A DNA stretch of 64,000 nucleotides from assembly GCF_003589595.1 (NCBI RefSeq), contig NW_020654422.1, positions 18,401,118 to 18,465,117 on the forward strand. Direction: 5' to 3'. Position numbers and translations under genes: made by a program. A model generated the notes under the pieces. It searched no databases. It was not told the origin of the DNA and saw only the letters and a program-made list of their open reading frames with translations. This document shows, piece by piece, positions 50,501 to 63,234 of this stretch; the stretch's first letter is position 1, and every line of letters begins with the position of its first letter. Origin of the DNA: Hyposmocoma kahamanoa (Eukaryota > Arthropoda > Insecta > Lepidoptera > Cosmopterigidae).

Positions 50501-51770
50501 TTCGGCGAAAATTTTTCTGTGGATTCACTATAGTACCGGCACGCTATGATGGCCGTTGTGACGTTTGTCCGCTCATTAAGTTTCGTATTAATTCACAACT
50601 ACGTTGAAGGAGCTACTTGATGAACATTGTTGTCAATAGTGACGTGCAGTACAATTTATGGATATATAATTTTATGACACAACTAGGCATTTGTTTTTCG
50701 AAATTCGAAATTTAAAAAAATGAAATCTAATACGATACGAGTCACTCATAGAATTGCTGTCCAGCATAACTTTTACCTCCGGTAATACTAGTAATAAATC
50801 TAAAAACTTATAGATGCGATACGCATTTGATTATATATTTTTTCGATAATGAATTGAGATTTGATCTCTCTATTGTAATATGACAAAACGGCTACGGCCG
50901 TGTACTGTAATGGAGTTATTTCCCAAAAAATCTCAATAAATAAATAAATTCTAGTTTCTTATTCTTTTTCTCAAAGAAATTTACTTTCTAAACATGTACA
51001 ATGTTTTTGTTTTTATTTTTTTCACGTGTTTTTTTACAACTGCCGAATCCGATGTTTTAATTCATTAAAAAGATAACTATTAGAAAAATAATTGTTCAAG
51101 TTATTAAAGGTGATACTTAATAAGTATTAAGGTAATTAATTAAACCAAAGTGTTCGAATACTGGTCTGTAATTTTAATTACAGCTAAATCAAGCATTGTT
51201 TATGGTACCTTGTCAATAAAGTATGAAAATTATAAATGGTTTACTTGCTTTATGATCCAGTTCATTTATATCTAAAATATTCTGATACCTAATTCAAAAT
51301 GTCCGAACATTCTAGACAAAATACGAAGTTATAGATTGTAGCGTGGTAGTAGACAAATGGGAGCTCGGTGGCTTTACAGTATTATCGTGCCAAACCAAAA
51401 CACTGCACTTTTCAATACAGTGTTTAGTAATTTCATAACAACGAGAATCTTCATAATCAAGGGAATGGAAAATTTTTAATTTTTTAATAAAAATAGTTAG
51501 TTTTCCAGAGTAAAACGGCTATACAGATTTCTTTTATGCCTAATATACAATGTAAATTAAACGTATCTTTTTATGTTATTAATCTCAACAATTACAAAAA
51601 GACCGGAAAATTCTTAAGGCAGTTTTTTCAAAAAATGCCGTTTTTGACATTACTTTGTTATGGTTTGACACGAAAGAGTAGAGGTTCATATGACTTGAAA
51701 TTCCTAGTGAATTTGTGAACTTTTTGTAACAATGCTTGTTAATAAGGGTAAAGGAAAAGAAAGGTTCACA
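50500..51770. other. Unassigned 1.2 kb stretch
   Basis: AT-rich, no repeat partner or gene recognised. Confidence 0.4.
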
Positions 51771-51774
51771 ACCT

Positions 51775-51905
51775 TCGCCAAAAGTACAAAAGCACCTACC
51801 ATCATGGGTCAGCGTTGCGGATTATGACCAATGTCCTTCTCTTTGGTCACACACCCGTGTCCAGCAGTGGAATGTGGAACTACTTAATATAGGTTGACAA
51901 CAACG
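51775..51905 (+). repeat. HaSE-like SINE, 3' fragment
   Basis: caaaagcacctaccatcatg, ggtcagcgttgcggattatg, ccgtgtccagcagtggaatg. The 5' head is missing. Confidence 0.65.
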
Positions 51906-52231
51906 ACTGAAAAACGACGACCAAAATAAACAAACATGGTCCCTTTTTCACTTATAAATATGAATTATTTTTAAATGGGTGTTCGTAAATCAAAGTCAAA
52001 GTCAAACAATCTTTTATTCATTCAATTTCCATGAACCGAGTGCCATAAAAACATGCTTTTAAATGAAATGATCAATTGTAAATGAAACTACTGACCCGGA
52101 TCTAAATCGCATATATTTTGAAATTTGATCTAAATCATGGACCAATAAATCAAAAGAACTGCTGATCGCAGTACAAGACAGAATAGTCAGGTATTTAGTA
52201 CCTATTGGTACACCAGATGTCGCGAATTCAA

Positions 52232-52510
52232 AGCTAAAGTCTAATAATCATTTAATCCATAAGTAAAATTTTTACACTTGGAAACGTAATTTTTTAAGCT
52301 ACTGCCCGTTCACTGTCCTGACTTCCCTAAGAACGAGCAAGAAACTCTAGGGATTGCTCTTTTCAAATAAACTTAAATGCTATGGAATATACTTTGAATC
52401 ATTTATGTGGAATCTAGACTCATATCTTTTTTCATAAGTCTTTATACAACACGTAGTCTTAAATTTTTTAATATGACTTTTCAATTAAAATACTTTTAAT
52501 GTGATCTTAT
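52232..52510 (-). repeat. LINE 3' UTR, reverse copy
   Basis: Mirrors the end of the LINE relic at 29340-29605 (aaactctagggattgctctt, taaacttaaatgctatggaa, gactttag-like start). This copy keeps the same stop-containing C-terminal text. Confidence 0.7.
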
Positions 52511-52552
52511 TACGTATGAATGTTGTAAACAAATTCTTCAGTCCATTATTTT

Positions 52553-52850
52553 TGAAAGCAGTAGAGCTCGTTGTGGAAGATTTCGTCCAAGAAAACACAG
52601 CCATTATTCCTGTTTCCGCTGCAGCAATGTGAGCATTACTGCGTTTCTGTTTCGAAGGGTAATCATGCTGGTGATAACACATGGAACTTGTCAAATTGTT
52701 GCACAGTGACAGTGTTGTTCAAATCTTTGCAATTTAAAGCTCTATTTGGCACTACAACTGTTATGGATAGGCGTATTGCTTAGCACCACGTGCGAGAGTT
52801 CTTCGTCCCGTCTCTCGATATTACGTAATTACCTTTTTTTTAAAAAAAAA
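52553..52850 (+). repeat. R300 repeat copy
   Basis: From gaaagcagtagagctcgttg to the A-rich end, directly abutting an M-GACTTC MITE. Confidence 0.8.
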
Positions 52851-53470
52851 CTGACCTCAAAAGTTTGTGGAATTACATCTACGTGCCAATTTTTATTGAA
52901 ATCGATTAACGGAAAGTGGGTGGATTCTAAACCGGATTCATACCCCAATTTGTCACCCTTAGAGGTGGGATATTTTCTTCAAATTTAAATGAGACTACTG
53001 CTAAGGTACCTTCTTTCTAACAAAATAATAAGACAAAGAACGAAACCAACGGACCTCACGAATTTTTCTATGTCGTGTCTTTGTACTTGGTCTTTCAACG
53101 ACTTTTTAGTCGAAGCGCCATCTATGAGAAATCTATGACAGATTTATCACCCAGTTAGTACCTTTACAGCTGGTTCGATCGTGGCTTAGTTGGTATAGCG
53201 TCTGACACGGTATGCAAGAAGACGTCGGTTCGAATCCGACCGGATCGAAAGAATTTTTCTGAGTGTTTTTTCTGAGTGTTCGATCTTTGTATTAATAATT
53301 ATAACGAACTAGTGGAGTAATTTCACAAAAAATTATTGAATATCAATTCAATAAAAATTTAATTAAAATAATAAGAATCATCGAAATCGGTTTACATATA
53401 ACGGAGTAATCGTGTAACATACACACACAAAAAATACAGTCGGATCGAGAATCTCGGACACAAAAAAAAT
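52848..53470. repeat. M-GACTTC MITE split by a tRNA-core SINE
   Basis: Outer parts 52848-53037 and about 53367-53470. The target aaaataataaga stands on both sides of the inserted SINE. Confidence 0.75.
53038..53366 (+). mobile_element. tRNA-core composite SINE with inverted core
   Basis: Here the core is reversed (acctcacgaatttttctatg to acctttacagct, 53056-53172) relative to the plus-strand tRNA-like head at 53173-53250 (box A tggcttagttgg, box B ggttcgaatcc). The tail includes a duplicated ttttctgagtg. The 12 bp target duplication shows that it moved as one unit. Confidence 0.8.
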
Positions 53471-54690
53471 ACATTTATTTAAAATTTTAATTGACTGCCC
53501 ACAAGTAATGTGGGTTTTTTTCTTCCATATAAAAGGCTGTGACATAACGCACTATATTACGTGTACAACCACATCACAATTGCGATGAAAATAATCAAAC
53601 AAGTAGAAATAAAGCATTAAGTTACCACTCAAATAACCTACTTAAATAATTGGCAATATGAGCATTCGAGACAAGCACACTCAATTTCAGACGCCATAGT
53701 CAACGTTCCTTCAATTTATTGTACAAATTAAGTACCGTAAAGATCACAATAATGTGTCTACATTTTTTTTATTATGGCAGCCATTGCCTCAATTATATTC
53801 CTCGAATTCGTATTTTAAAATATGTTTCACACCTTCATTAATAAAATGACGTAATTCGATAGAGTAACATTTTTAGGAAAAAAACAAATTAAAAACTTGT
53901 GATACAAAATGAATCATTTTTCAAATCAAATACAATTTTGCCATTTACGCCACCAGCCAAATATCATATACGTTATTTTTTTAGTCACTTTTTGTCAGTT
54001 TCTCACATTTTTTTTTCTTTATTATTGAGAGTGAGGTTTGTTTCTTCCATCCGCTTTACCAAGCATACTCCAAAGTGACAGAAAGAGTCAAATAAATTCA
54101 AAAATTAGGATTTTAATTAGATTTTTACATTTATTTGCTTAAAATTTGTATTAAAATACTTTTACCATTTTTATTTTCTACAATAAATGTATCAACATAT
54201 CCCTTTGTGTAATAAGGGCACATCTAAAAAATTACAACTTTTGATGGGAGAGGTTTATAGATTCTACGTACGAAATTAGTTGGTGTCTCTTTTTGCTCAA
54301 ATTGCAGAGTGAAAAAAAATCAATTATACATAAATTGTTTTGTGTAGTTCGTACATTGACCTCTCGTATTATTTTTATTATCTTCGTGGATAACATACAC
54401 GTGGCTTTTTTATATGAAGACATTAGTTATTTAAAAAATATTTTTCCCTTACTCTGTCCTAATAACACCACCATACCTAAGGAACAAAAAAATTAATACT
54501 TGACAATCGCTAAAGTCCCGAACAAAGGTTAGTTTTGATGTCCATAATACCCACTTAAGTTAATAACTTTTTATTGGAGCCTTGATTAAAATTTAAATTT
54601 TGTTTGTTTATTTTTTTAACTAGACTCACATATGTATATTTGTGACTGTGTTTGTGTTATCGGACTACACACAAGTACAGAGTGCAAATA
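53471..54690. other. Unassigned AT-rich stretch
   Basis: No gene or repeat partner recognised over 1.2 kb. Confidence 0.4.
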
Positions 54691-54691
54691 C

Positions 54692-55055
54692 CGTCTACAT
54701 AATTTCGGCAACCAAGCAATACTGTGAGCATTACTTCGTTCCAGTCTTGAAGGGAAAGGGTGCTGGATTAATCACAGGCACATGAAGCTTGTCAAGTTAT
54801 GTCTCAGGTGATGGGTGCAGTGGACTGCCTGTCAGATCTCTGTCATTTGGAACTGCCCCATAGCTTTCTACATTAGTTTTGATTATAGTAACCCTCCCTA
54901 CCGACCCTTAGGGTACACGAGAAGGGTACTATAACCGGTGCGTACACAGGAACATTCTAATTTCAGGTACTGACCCCAGATCAGCCAGTGTACAGAGTTG
55001 TCATAGACCGTTGTCATTGACTTGTTCAGCCAGTTACTTTTCATCACAAAAAAAA
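54692..55055 (+). repeat. R300 repeat split by another repeat
   Basis: 5' part 54692-54855 and 3' end 55015-55055 (tgacttgttcagccagttac then A-run). The repeat shared with 23893-24045 occupies 54857-55010. Confidence 0.6.
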
Positions 55056-55486
55056 AGAAATTGCTAAGAAAGAAATTAATTCAAATTTGGAGTATGGGGC
55101 TAACTTCACAACCCCAGTACAAAATCGTTAGTTACCCAACTCAATATGTAGTGCACTATACATTATAGCAACATATCAGTTGTTGCCCAACACACATGCG
55201 TTTTATTGAAGCGATCTGTCGCAAGTGGTTGCCGCAGAATGTGGCGATGCGACAATGGATCAGTGGCCATATTTCAAACTTTACGTTATTGCACTGGTTG
55301 AAATTGGTTGTTCGTGTAAACGTATTTCGAAATTCAAATAAGTATGGTGTATGCTCTTAAAAAGTTATTGTCAATTCTTGTAACTACCTACCTATTATAG
55401 GTTTGATTATGTCGTTCCTTACAACACTAACGGACTCACAATTATGACGAAAACGAATTATTTACATCGCAACGTAGAAAACAACT

Positions 55487-55585
55487 TTAGTAACAGCAGA
55501 CTCCTTGGAAAAGAGTTCGTCCAGGGAAGTAAGTACTGCCACTTTATCTATTTCTGCTGCCAAACTATAAAAGCATTACTCAAGC
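55487..55585 (+). repeat. R300 repeat, 5' fragment
   Basis: tttagtaacagcagactcct to ccaaactataaaagcatta. Confidence 0.75.
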
Positions 55586-55795
55586 ACTTGACAGCTCGGA
55601 AATAAACGGATTCCAATCAATTTGTTCATCGAATTCTTCACAACGTAATTAAATTCATTACTTAAAATTACATGTAAAATTACATTATCACCTTGAATAA
55701 TATCTTGTTTATTTCAAATCAAATGACAAGCAGCCGTTCTCCCACTTAGATATTTTTACCTATTACATGATATTTACTTCTATGATATAGTAAAA

Positions 55796-56110
55796 GGTAC
55801 TGTAGTAGCGGTAGAGCTCCTTGTACAAGAGTTTGTCCATGGAAATTCTGCCACCATACATATTTCTGCCGCAAAGCAGTAATGTGAGCATTACTGCGTT
55901 CCTGTTTGGAAGGGTAAGGGTGCTGGTGAAATTACAGGTACATGGGGCTTTTCAACTTATGTCTCAGAGTGACGGGCGGAGTGGCGGTGCCTCTCAGATG
56001 TTTTAGATTGAAAACTCTTCGTTTCACTGCAACTATAATGGAGAGGCGTCTAGCTTACCATCAGGCATACAACTTGTTTATCCCGTCACCTGATATTATA
56101 AAAAAAGATA
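55796..56110 (+). repeat. R300 repeat copy, full length
   Basis: From ctgtagtagcggtagagctc to tgatattataaaaaaag. Confidence 0.9.
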
Positions 56111-57285
56111 GAGAAAACTAACCTGACAATTACCCATGTATTGAAACGAAAATGTGTACTTAAAATAATTTTTTAATACAGTTGCTCAAAACGTGGTATT
56201 TTTCGTACTACAAATCGTGGCGAAAGTTGGAATTTTCGCACTAGTGCTTTTTACTTTTCCATTTTTTTTAATTTACTGTTGTTTCAAATCTTAAGCACAG
56301 AACTAAAGAAGTTGTATATTTATTTAATATTTATGTGCTTTGTGATGTAAGTCATTCGTCATTGAAACTTATATTTATTTACAAATACTATATAATGAAC
56401 GTATCGAGTGGAGGTCCACAGTCTCTGCCTACCCCTGAATGGGTGACAGGCGAGATTTTTATGTATGTATTTGTTCTATGTATTACAGATAAATTGTATC
56501 TCACTACCGTGCACGGGTTCCTAAAGAAGTTTAAACAAAAGTACCAGGACTTCATAATAAGAAAAGTGGTTACAGACCGATATTACAGAAAATAAACAAA
56601 AACAGCACGTTAGAACTAGATTTCCATAGACTTTTAACTAATGGTTGCAGTGGTTGTATTTCATTATTTTAATTTACTAGCAGAAAATGAGTTTTGTTTA
56701 AATACTGTTTTATTTTACTTTCAATGTAGTTTTTTCGCAAATGTATTAAAAAACGTCGTTTGATACACGTGCGGATTTGTCATTTTCACTTGTCTCGCGT
56801 CTTGACCCTCGCCTCTGGCTCGGGCCAAGAAGCCTCGAGACTCGTGAATAATGACTAACTTTCCGCACTTATATCAAAAATAACTATTTTTTAAATACAC
56901 AGGGAAACCGTAACATTTATGTCAAAATATGGAACTTTGTATGTCTATAATATCTTTACGAGAACAATCATTTTCAAAGCTTCTTTTTACCCCCAGTTGG
57001 CTCATTACTTTTAAAAGAACTGCATTAATGTTCTCTTTGAACATGCAGATACTTTTTCTTTACTGTCTCTACTTCTCTTTACAGCCGGCGACAAAAATAA
57101 AGAAATAAACGTAAGTTTTAAAAGCGTAAGCGTATCTCAACGTTAAAATACAATCGGTAGTGTCCATTTAGGTTGATTGCAGGCCCATTATAGGTATGGT
57201 AATCACGTCACTTACTGACATTCACCGTAAGTTTTTTGCGACATTGTGCAGGGAAATAAATACTCCAGTGAGATCTGCAGTGTTC
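56111..57285. other. Unassigned stretch with one 86-codon open frame
   Basis: The plus-strand frame 56335-56595 contains PTPEWVTGEIFMYVF and a Lys-rich end. No family recognised, no splice context. A short GC-richer patch lies near 56795-56840. Confidence 0.3.
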
Positions 57286-57289
57286 AAAC

Positions 57290-57540
57290 TTGACCTACCG
57301 ACTCTCTAGCAGATGGTTGTGGGTTCCAATTCGGATTTACACTTTTGAGTTTGGAATTTATATGCGAAATTCTATTGGAAAGTGAAGGAAAACATCGTTA
57401 TGAAGCCAAGGCAATTTAATGATGTATGCGATGTTCCCAAAACTATTAGAACCAAGGGAACTATAGCCCAACCCCTCCCACTGTTGAAAGAGGCCTGTGC
57501 TCGGAAGCGGAATTCTCAGGAGAATTTGCCTTACGAATGA
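57290..57540 (+). repeat. HaSE-like SINE
   Basis: gacctaccgactctctagca, gatggttgtgggttccaatt, aaggaaaacatcgttatgaa, tatagcccaacccctcccac, ctgttgaaagaggcctgtgc. Confidence 0.7.
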
Positions 57541-57746
57541 GCACACTCCGGTACATTTTCTACATAATATACGAATTAGCAGTAGAGTTTAATCAAATTT
57601 GACGATTTCAAGTATAATTTTCTTACCTATGAAGTTGGTAAAGCAATTGTGCCTAATCAAGAGGGTTCTATATAAAATATGCCAGTCAAAGACGAATAAG
57701 CCATAGAATCCTAAGAATAATAATGTCAGTACAGAGTACTAAGAAA

Positions 57747-58035
57747 TCAACCTAAAAAATTCGTGTAATTTCATCTATTTTTATTTAAATCGGTTCCCGG
57801 AAATTGCGCGAAAATGGATACATCGCTTATCCATAGCTATCGCATAGTTTGCCACTATTAGAGGTACAATATTTTCTTCAAATTTAAATTAAACCTCTGT
57901 TCGGAGGTAAACTGAGGTACCCTCTTCCTAACAAAAAAAAGAATCATCAAAATCGGTTCACAAATACCAAAATTATCGCGTAGCATACGAAAAAATACAT
58001 TCGAATTGAGAACCTCCTCCTTTTTTTAAAGTCAG
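57747..58035. repeat. M-GACTTC MITE copy
   Basis: gccactattagaggtacaat, gaggtaccctcttcctaaca, aatcggttcacaaatacc, gaacctcctccttttttt; both ends eroded. Confidence 0.7.
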
Positions 58036-58312
58036 GTAAAAATACGTAATTGTTCATGTGAGACGACATTTCATCGTAATATAGCGATAATGTCGTAATT
58101 TGTCCTAGAATAAATTAGTCACCAATAACTCAAGGTAAGTTCATTAGGTCATTTTTTATAATAAAAAACTTATTTACAATAAATGATAACTTTACAGACT
58201 AAAGGCCGGTTCTGTCTTTACAGGCCAATTTGTTTTTTTTCAACATTCAACATCAAATAAAACCTTAGTATATCAATTTAATTCAACATTTTTTTTTAAA
58301 TATAATATCAAG

Positions 58313-58548
58313 TGACCGAAACGAACAAGTCGTACGCTGAATGGTGAGCTACACGCCTGTCCATAACTGCGCCCGTCACCCAGAGACATAATTTGACAAG
58401 TTCCATGTGCCTGTAATTTCACCAACACTCTTACCCTTCAAAACCGGAATACAGTAATGCTGACATTACTGCTTGGCGGCAGAAATAGATAAAGTGGCAG
58501 TACTACCCGGGACGAACTATATCACAACGAGCTTTACTGCTACTAATC
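58313..58548 (-). repeat. R300 repeat copy
   Basis: Reverse copy with a deletion of the gcagtgccac/gatctgagg block. Confidence 0.85.
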
Positions 58549-58607
58549 AAAATAAAACCGTATCATAGCTATTTCATTCAACATTGAACCTTAAAATAAA
58601 ATCATTA

Positions 58608-58802
58608 CAATAATAATAATAACGCACACATACAACATAGCCCCGCACTTGGGAAACCCTGTGTCGCGGGTACCATGGACACACACATAGACAACCACAA
58701 AGTACACCCAAATTCAAGAGAAACATAAATATAGGCCAAACAAAATAAAAAATCTCCCAGCCCGGGAATCAACCTCTACGTGGCATTCTGGCATGGTAAC
58801 CG
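58608..58802 (-). repeat. Metulj-like tRNA-derived SINE
   Basis: caataataataataacgcac tail, ggaaaccctgtgtcgcgggt, agacaaccacaaagtacacc, cagcccgggaatcaacctct. Confidence 0.8.
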
Positions 58803-59035
58803 TTAATTAATTCAAATATCGCAATTTAAGCATCTTTCAATTACAACGTCTTAAGGTGCATTCACACGCTCCAATTAAAATTCCAATTAGCATTAATCTG
58901 TAGTCACGCGCCGTACGCACGCTATAGCAAATCGATTCTCAATAAATGCCGATATCTATGGCTACGCTTTTTAATCCTTCACCTTAAAATAATTACATAT
59001 GTTAAACTATGTGATAATCACTTTACAATAATAAT

Positions 59036-59120
59036 AATGTGGCAAACAACCACACCAATTACCTTGTCCCAAACCAGGAAGTTCCTGGTACTCACTATGA
59101 GTACAAGAGCAACGGAACTC
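59036..59120 (-). repeat. SINE body fragment
   Basis: ccacaccaattaccttgtcc and tggtactcactatgagtaca match the body of the second tRNA-SINE family (compare 16741-16906). Confidence 0.45.
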
Positions 59121-59581
59121 ACTAACCACTTAGGCTTAATTTATATTGCGGCAGAATGGAATGGAAGCTAATTTTTGTAACGATATTGTACATAGCATAA
59201 CGAATTTTATGGTCAATTGTATAATATACAAACTAGATGCGACCCAAAATCTTCCGCTGAATGCATGAGCATTCTCTAGCATGCGATATACATAATATAC
59301 ATACGCCACAGCCGCACACGTGATATTTATGTAAATTGAGTTGACTATTTATTGTTTGTTTTGTTGTTGTTTATTTTCCTTTGTTACTTTATTATAGTTT
59401 TATTTTAGCTTTGTCTTTTTGTATTTTTTCTTTCTGTGTATTTTTGTGTTGTGGCGTTGTAATAAATGGTTTCCATTTTATTCTATTCTATCCACGACAC
59501 CCAGTCCGGGAAAAATTTAGAATAGATAATTTCCCAAATTGCCTACCGGAAACCGAACTTATGTAAAAAATAATTTATTTA

Positions 59582-59850
59582 AAAAACCGACTTCCAAACT
59601 TTGCTTGTCCGGTTTCATTATATTTGTTACATCTATTTGCTAAGTTTAACTTAAATCGGTTAATTTGCTACCTTTAGAACTGGGATATTTTCTTCAAATT
59701 TGAATTAGACCATTTCTAATGTACCTCCTTTCCAACAAAAAAGAACCACCGAAATCGATTCACAACTATCGGAGTAATAGCGTAACATAGACACAAAAAA
59801 ATATACAATGGTATTGAGAACCTCCTCCCTTTTTCAAGTAGGTTAAAAAG
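59582..59850. repeat. M-GACTTC MITE copy
   Basis: Starts aaaccgacttccaaactt and ends caagtaggttaaaaa; complete inverted ends. Confidence 0.8.
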
Positions 59851-60430
59851 TAAGTCCGAGAAACGAAGCGAAGGTCGCTTCATTTATTTTAATTTATCGT
59901 AATCTTTTTAGTTTCACCGTTTTTTATTACACGCTCTAAATTCAGTACCTTTTGTGACATGTTTTGAATCTGTCATTGTTTTTCTTGTTAGTTATAATTA
60001 AAGTAACATTGTGAAACTTGTTCAATAAACTATGCAAGTACTTTTAGTTTGATCTGGCTCAGTTACCTTTAGTACCCGGTCTACATTCATGCAGTTCGCT
60101 ATAGTGGTATTACGATCGCTTTTAAATTACGTCTTAGAATAAAAGTTTAATTTTACTTAAACCGAAATCTTTTAATAATTGTATTTTTATCATTATAATA
60201 AATAACTTTTAATTTTTCAAAATACCTCTTTGGAAAATGTAAACAATTTTTACTTAACAAAACTGAAAGGAATTAGATTTTTTAAATTCTATTTTTAAAG
60301 CTGGATGACATTTTTTTATAATGGCAAAAATGTCGTGTCCTGTTTATAAACGAAAAGTATTACATGTCTGCTTTAATGCAGTTATATAGAGAATTCCCTT
60401 TACTTATAAATACCAGAGGACAATGGAATT
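59851..60430. other. Unassigned AT-rich stretch
   Basis: Nothing recognised. Confidence 0.4.
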
Positions 60431-60439
60431 AACTTTTTT

Positions 60440-60722
60440 TTATAATACATAATGACGGGACGAACAAGTCATGCGCCTGATGGTAAGCGACACGCCTATT
60501 CATAACATAACGTTGCAACGCTACTCAGAGTTTTAAATTGCAAAGATCTTAGGGGTATTGCCACTACGCCCATCACCCTGATGCCTGCCGGTAATTTCAC
60601 CAGCACCCTCACCCTTCCAAACTGGAAAGCAGTAATGTTCAAATTACTGCTTGGCGACAGGAATAGGTAAAGTGGCAGTACTTCCCTGGACGAACTCTTT
60701 CACATGGAGCTACTGCTACTGA
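60440..60722 (-). repeat. R300 repeat copy
   Basis: Reverse, near full length, from ttttttataatacataatga to ggagctactgctac. Confidence 0.9.
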
Positions 60723-60774
60723 TAACTTCGGAGCAATACCCAAAACGCACATGAGCATTTTACAAAAATTTGTT

Positions 60775-60850
60775 TCACAAATTGGTCCTACAGAGAATTG
60801 AACACCAGACCGCCCACGATGTTAATCGCTGTGCCACCAAGGTCGCCAAA
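60775..60850 (-). repeat. tRNA-derived SINE head fragment
   Basis: Minus strand: ggcgaccttggtggcacagc with gtgttcaattctc; second tRNA-SINE family. Confidence 0.5.
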
Positions 60851-61477
60851 TGCACATAAAGAAAAAAAAAGTATTTTTCTTTTTATAGCGCACAGGTCTG
60901 TGTGGAATGCTATTGAATTGTTAGAACAGGTTAGGCTAATGGTTTAAAATACCGCGCGCAAATACTTTTTTATGAGCCAGTAACAAAGTACAACGTGTCG
61001 TACAATAATTCGTTGTTTCGTACGTGCAGGAGTTATAATAAGGTTATCACTAAGGAAGATAATATATTCCACCAATTTTGAAAATCATTTATAGCGTGTA
61101 TGAGACCTCACAACTAGGTTCAAGGTATGTTTTACTTATTTTTTGTAGATTTTTGAAGTTTCCCTTTTTTTGGTTTTTTTTATAAAAAATCATTTTTCTT
61201 TTTAAATATAATAGTTAACTAAATATATTTCATATCAATGTTGTACACAATTGTCATCTGTTCCAAGCTAAAAAGCGTTATACTATTAATTTTTTTTTAA
61301 TTTTTATGGCAAATTCATCATTGGATACAGATACAGAAGAACCCAAATCTGGCATCTGAAGAAAGTAATCATAGTACCAACAGTTCTTTCAACCACAGGT
61401 GTTATTCCGAAATAGCTTCACCGGTTATTGCATTCCCTGTACCTACTATCAGACATATGTTTTATATTATTTATATT

Positions 61478-61790
61478 TAGTAGCAGCAGAGCTCCTTATG
61501 AAAGGAAGGAAGGAAGTAGTAAGTAAAGTAAGTAAGTAGTGGTAAGATGGCAGACAGAATGTGAGCATTACCGCATTCCGATTTAGAAAGGAAAGAAGAG
61601 TGCTGGTGACATTACAAGCACGTGAGTCTTGTCAACTTATGTATCAGGGTGACGGGCTCAGTGGCAATGCCCCTAAGATCTTTGTGATTTAAATCTCTGA
61701 GAGGCACTGCAACTGTTATGGATAGGCGTGTCGCTTACCACCAGGCGCATGACTTGTTCATCCCGTCACCTGGTATTATAAAAAAATATC
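61478..61790 (+). repeat. R300 repeat copy with GGAA/GTAA microsatellite
   Basis: Full-length copy. The segment normally reading gagttcgtccagggaagtac has expanded into aaggaaggaaggaag and agtaagtaaagtaagtaagt. Confidence 0.85.
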
Positions 61791-61957
61791 ACCTCTTAGA
61801 AAAAGCAGCCATCCTCAATATTTGTCGCCTTGTTAAAAAGTTCTTGCAGATTGATGTCATAATCCTATATTTCTCCACTAACAACCCCACATGATATGTA
61901 CTTAGCTTTGCTTATTGATTAAACGGAGAACTCCGAGTAAAACACAATTTTATAATA

Positions 61958-62135
61958 AGAATAACAACATACACACTCATAGACCCGCACTAGGGAAACC
62001 CTGTATTGCGGGTGCCATGGACACACACATAGACAACTACAAATTGCACCCAATCTCACAAGAAACATAAATATAGGCCATACATATGTATATCTCTCCC
62101 GACCCGTGGTCACCGTTCGACCACACAGAGGCAGT
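61958..62135 (-). repeat. Metulj-like tRNA-derived SINE
   Basis: agaataacaacatacacact, ggaaaccctgtattgcgggt, agacaactacaaattgcacc, gtcaccgttcgaccacacag; box B partly deleted. Confidence 0.8.
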
Positions 62136-62417
62136 TCAAAAAAGTAAGTGTATAATGACATCAATGAGTAGAATCATGAACATGAGTAACTCGCTTTCTC
62201 TTCTGAGATAAATTATTGTAATATTCAGCGAAATTGCTATAAAACTAAGTAACAGAGAAATCTGCAATAAACAACTTATAAACTTTAAAAATACATACTT
62301 TTTCTTTTAAATTACTGCTCAAAAACAACTGAAGTAAAAAACTTGTTTGTCAGTTTGTAACAATGCAAAGTGCGCAGGTGAAGATACCGAATGCTGGGCA
62401 TAGGAAGGTGCTATTTT

Positions 62418-62590
62418 TTTTCTAATACCAAGTGACGGGGTGAACCAGTCGTGCGCCTGGTGGTAAGCGACATGCTTATCCTCAAAAGTTGCAGTGCCGG
62501 TCACTGCCACTGCACTCGTCACCCTGAGACATAAGTTGACAAACCCATGTGCCCGTAATTTCACCCTTACCCTTCGAAACCGGAAGGGGA
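62418..62590 (-). repeat. R300 repeat, truncated
   Basis: Reverse copy with deletions, tttttttctaataccaagtg to acccttcgaaaccggaa. Confidence 0.8.
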
Positions 62591-62599
62591 TTATTCGAT

Positions 62600-63105
62600 A
62601 TTCGAATTCGGGTGCAATTTTTATGCGTCTTATTTTAAAACGTTTTAGAAATAGCTATTTTATTTGACTGCATTTACTTCAACAGACATAGTGCGCTAGT
62701 ATTGTCAATCAAGGTTCAAAGTAACTTATTAATAATAATATTAATCTTTATTAACTCTTTAGAAGGTTTTTATGCACTAGTTATAAAACTAACATGTGAA
62801 CTTTTAACCAAAATCTTTGGTAAAAGACCAGAGTCGATACTAGGAATACAAATATAGCAGTATTTCTGTATTCCGGAAGCGGGAGCCTTTATTTTGTTAT
62901 TTACCGAACTGTAGACGATAAAAAATAATCTGGCAAATTGGATTTCATCTCACGCGTAAATCACAGTACGGTGTTAAAAGCGAACGACTTCTAAACAGGT
63001 CAACTCGAAAGGGTTCCCACAACAAAAGGTTACGAACCACCTCAGGGTGTTAGATTGGCAATGATACCCGATTTACGCAGACAAACGTTTCGGTTTTACT
63101 TTTAG
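62600..63105. other. Unassigned upstream region of the right-edge gene
   Basis: No repeat partner seen; candidate regulatory DNA of the gene starting at 63235. Confidence 0.4.
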
Positions 63106-63109
63106 GTGA

Positions 63110-63225
63110 ACGTGCGCGGGCGCCACACGCACAACTCTTCCGTCCGACCGCTCAGTGTAACCACGACACTTGACGAGAACTAACTTGGGACCTCGAACTC
63201 ACGGAGCAGTGAATTGTGAACTTAA
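63110..63225 (+). promoter_or_regulatory. Putative core promoter and 5' leader of the right-edge gene
   Basis: A short GC-rich island in AT-rich DNA, directly upstream of the hydrophobic first exon. The arthropod initiator-like TCAGT at 63152-63156 would give an 81-base leader. No TATA box was seen at the expected distance. Confidence 0.35.
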
Positions 63226-63234
63226 ACGAACTTT

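Noticed and set aside
56335..56595. 86-codon plus-strand open frame
   Set aside because: No family, promoter or splice support; lies directly after an R300 copy.
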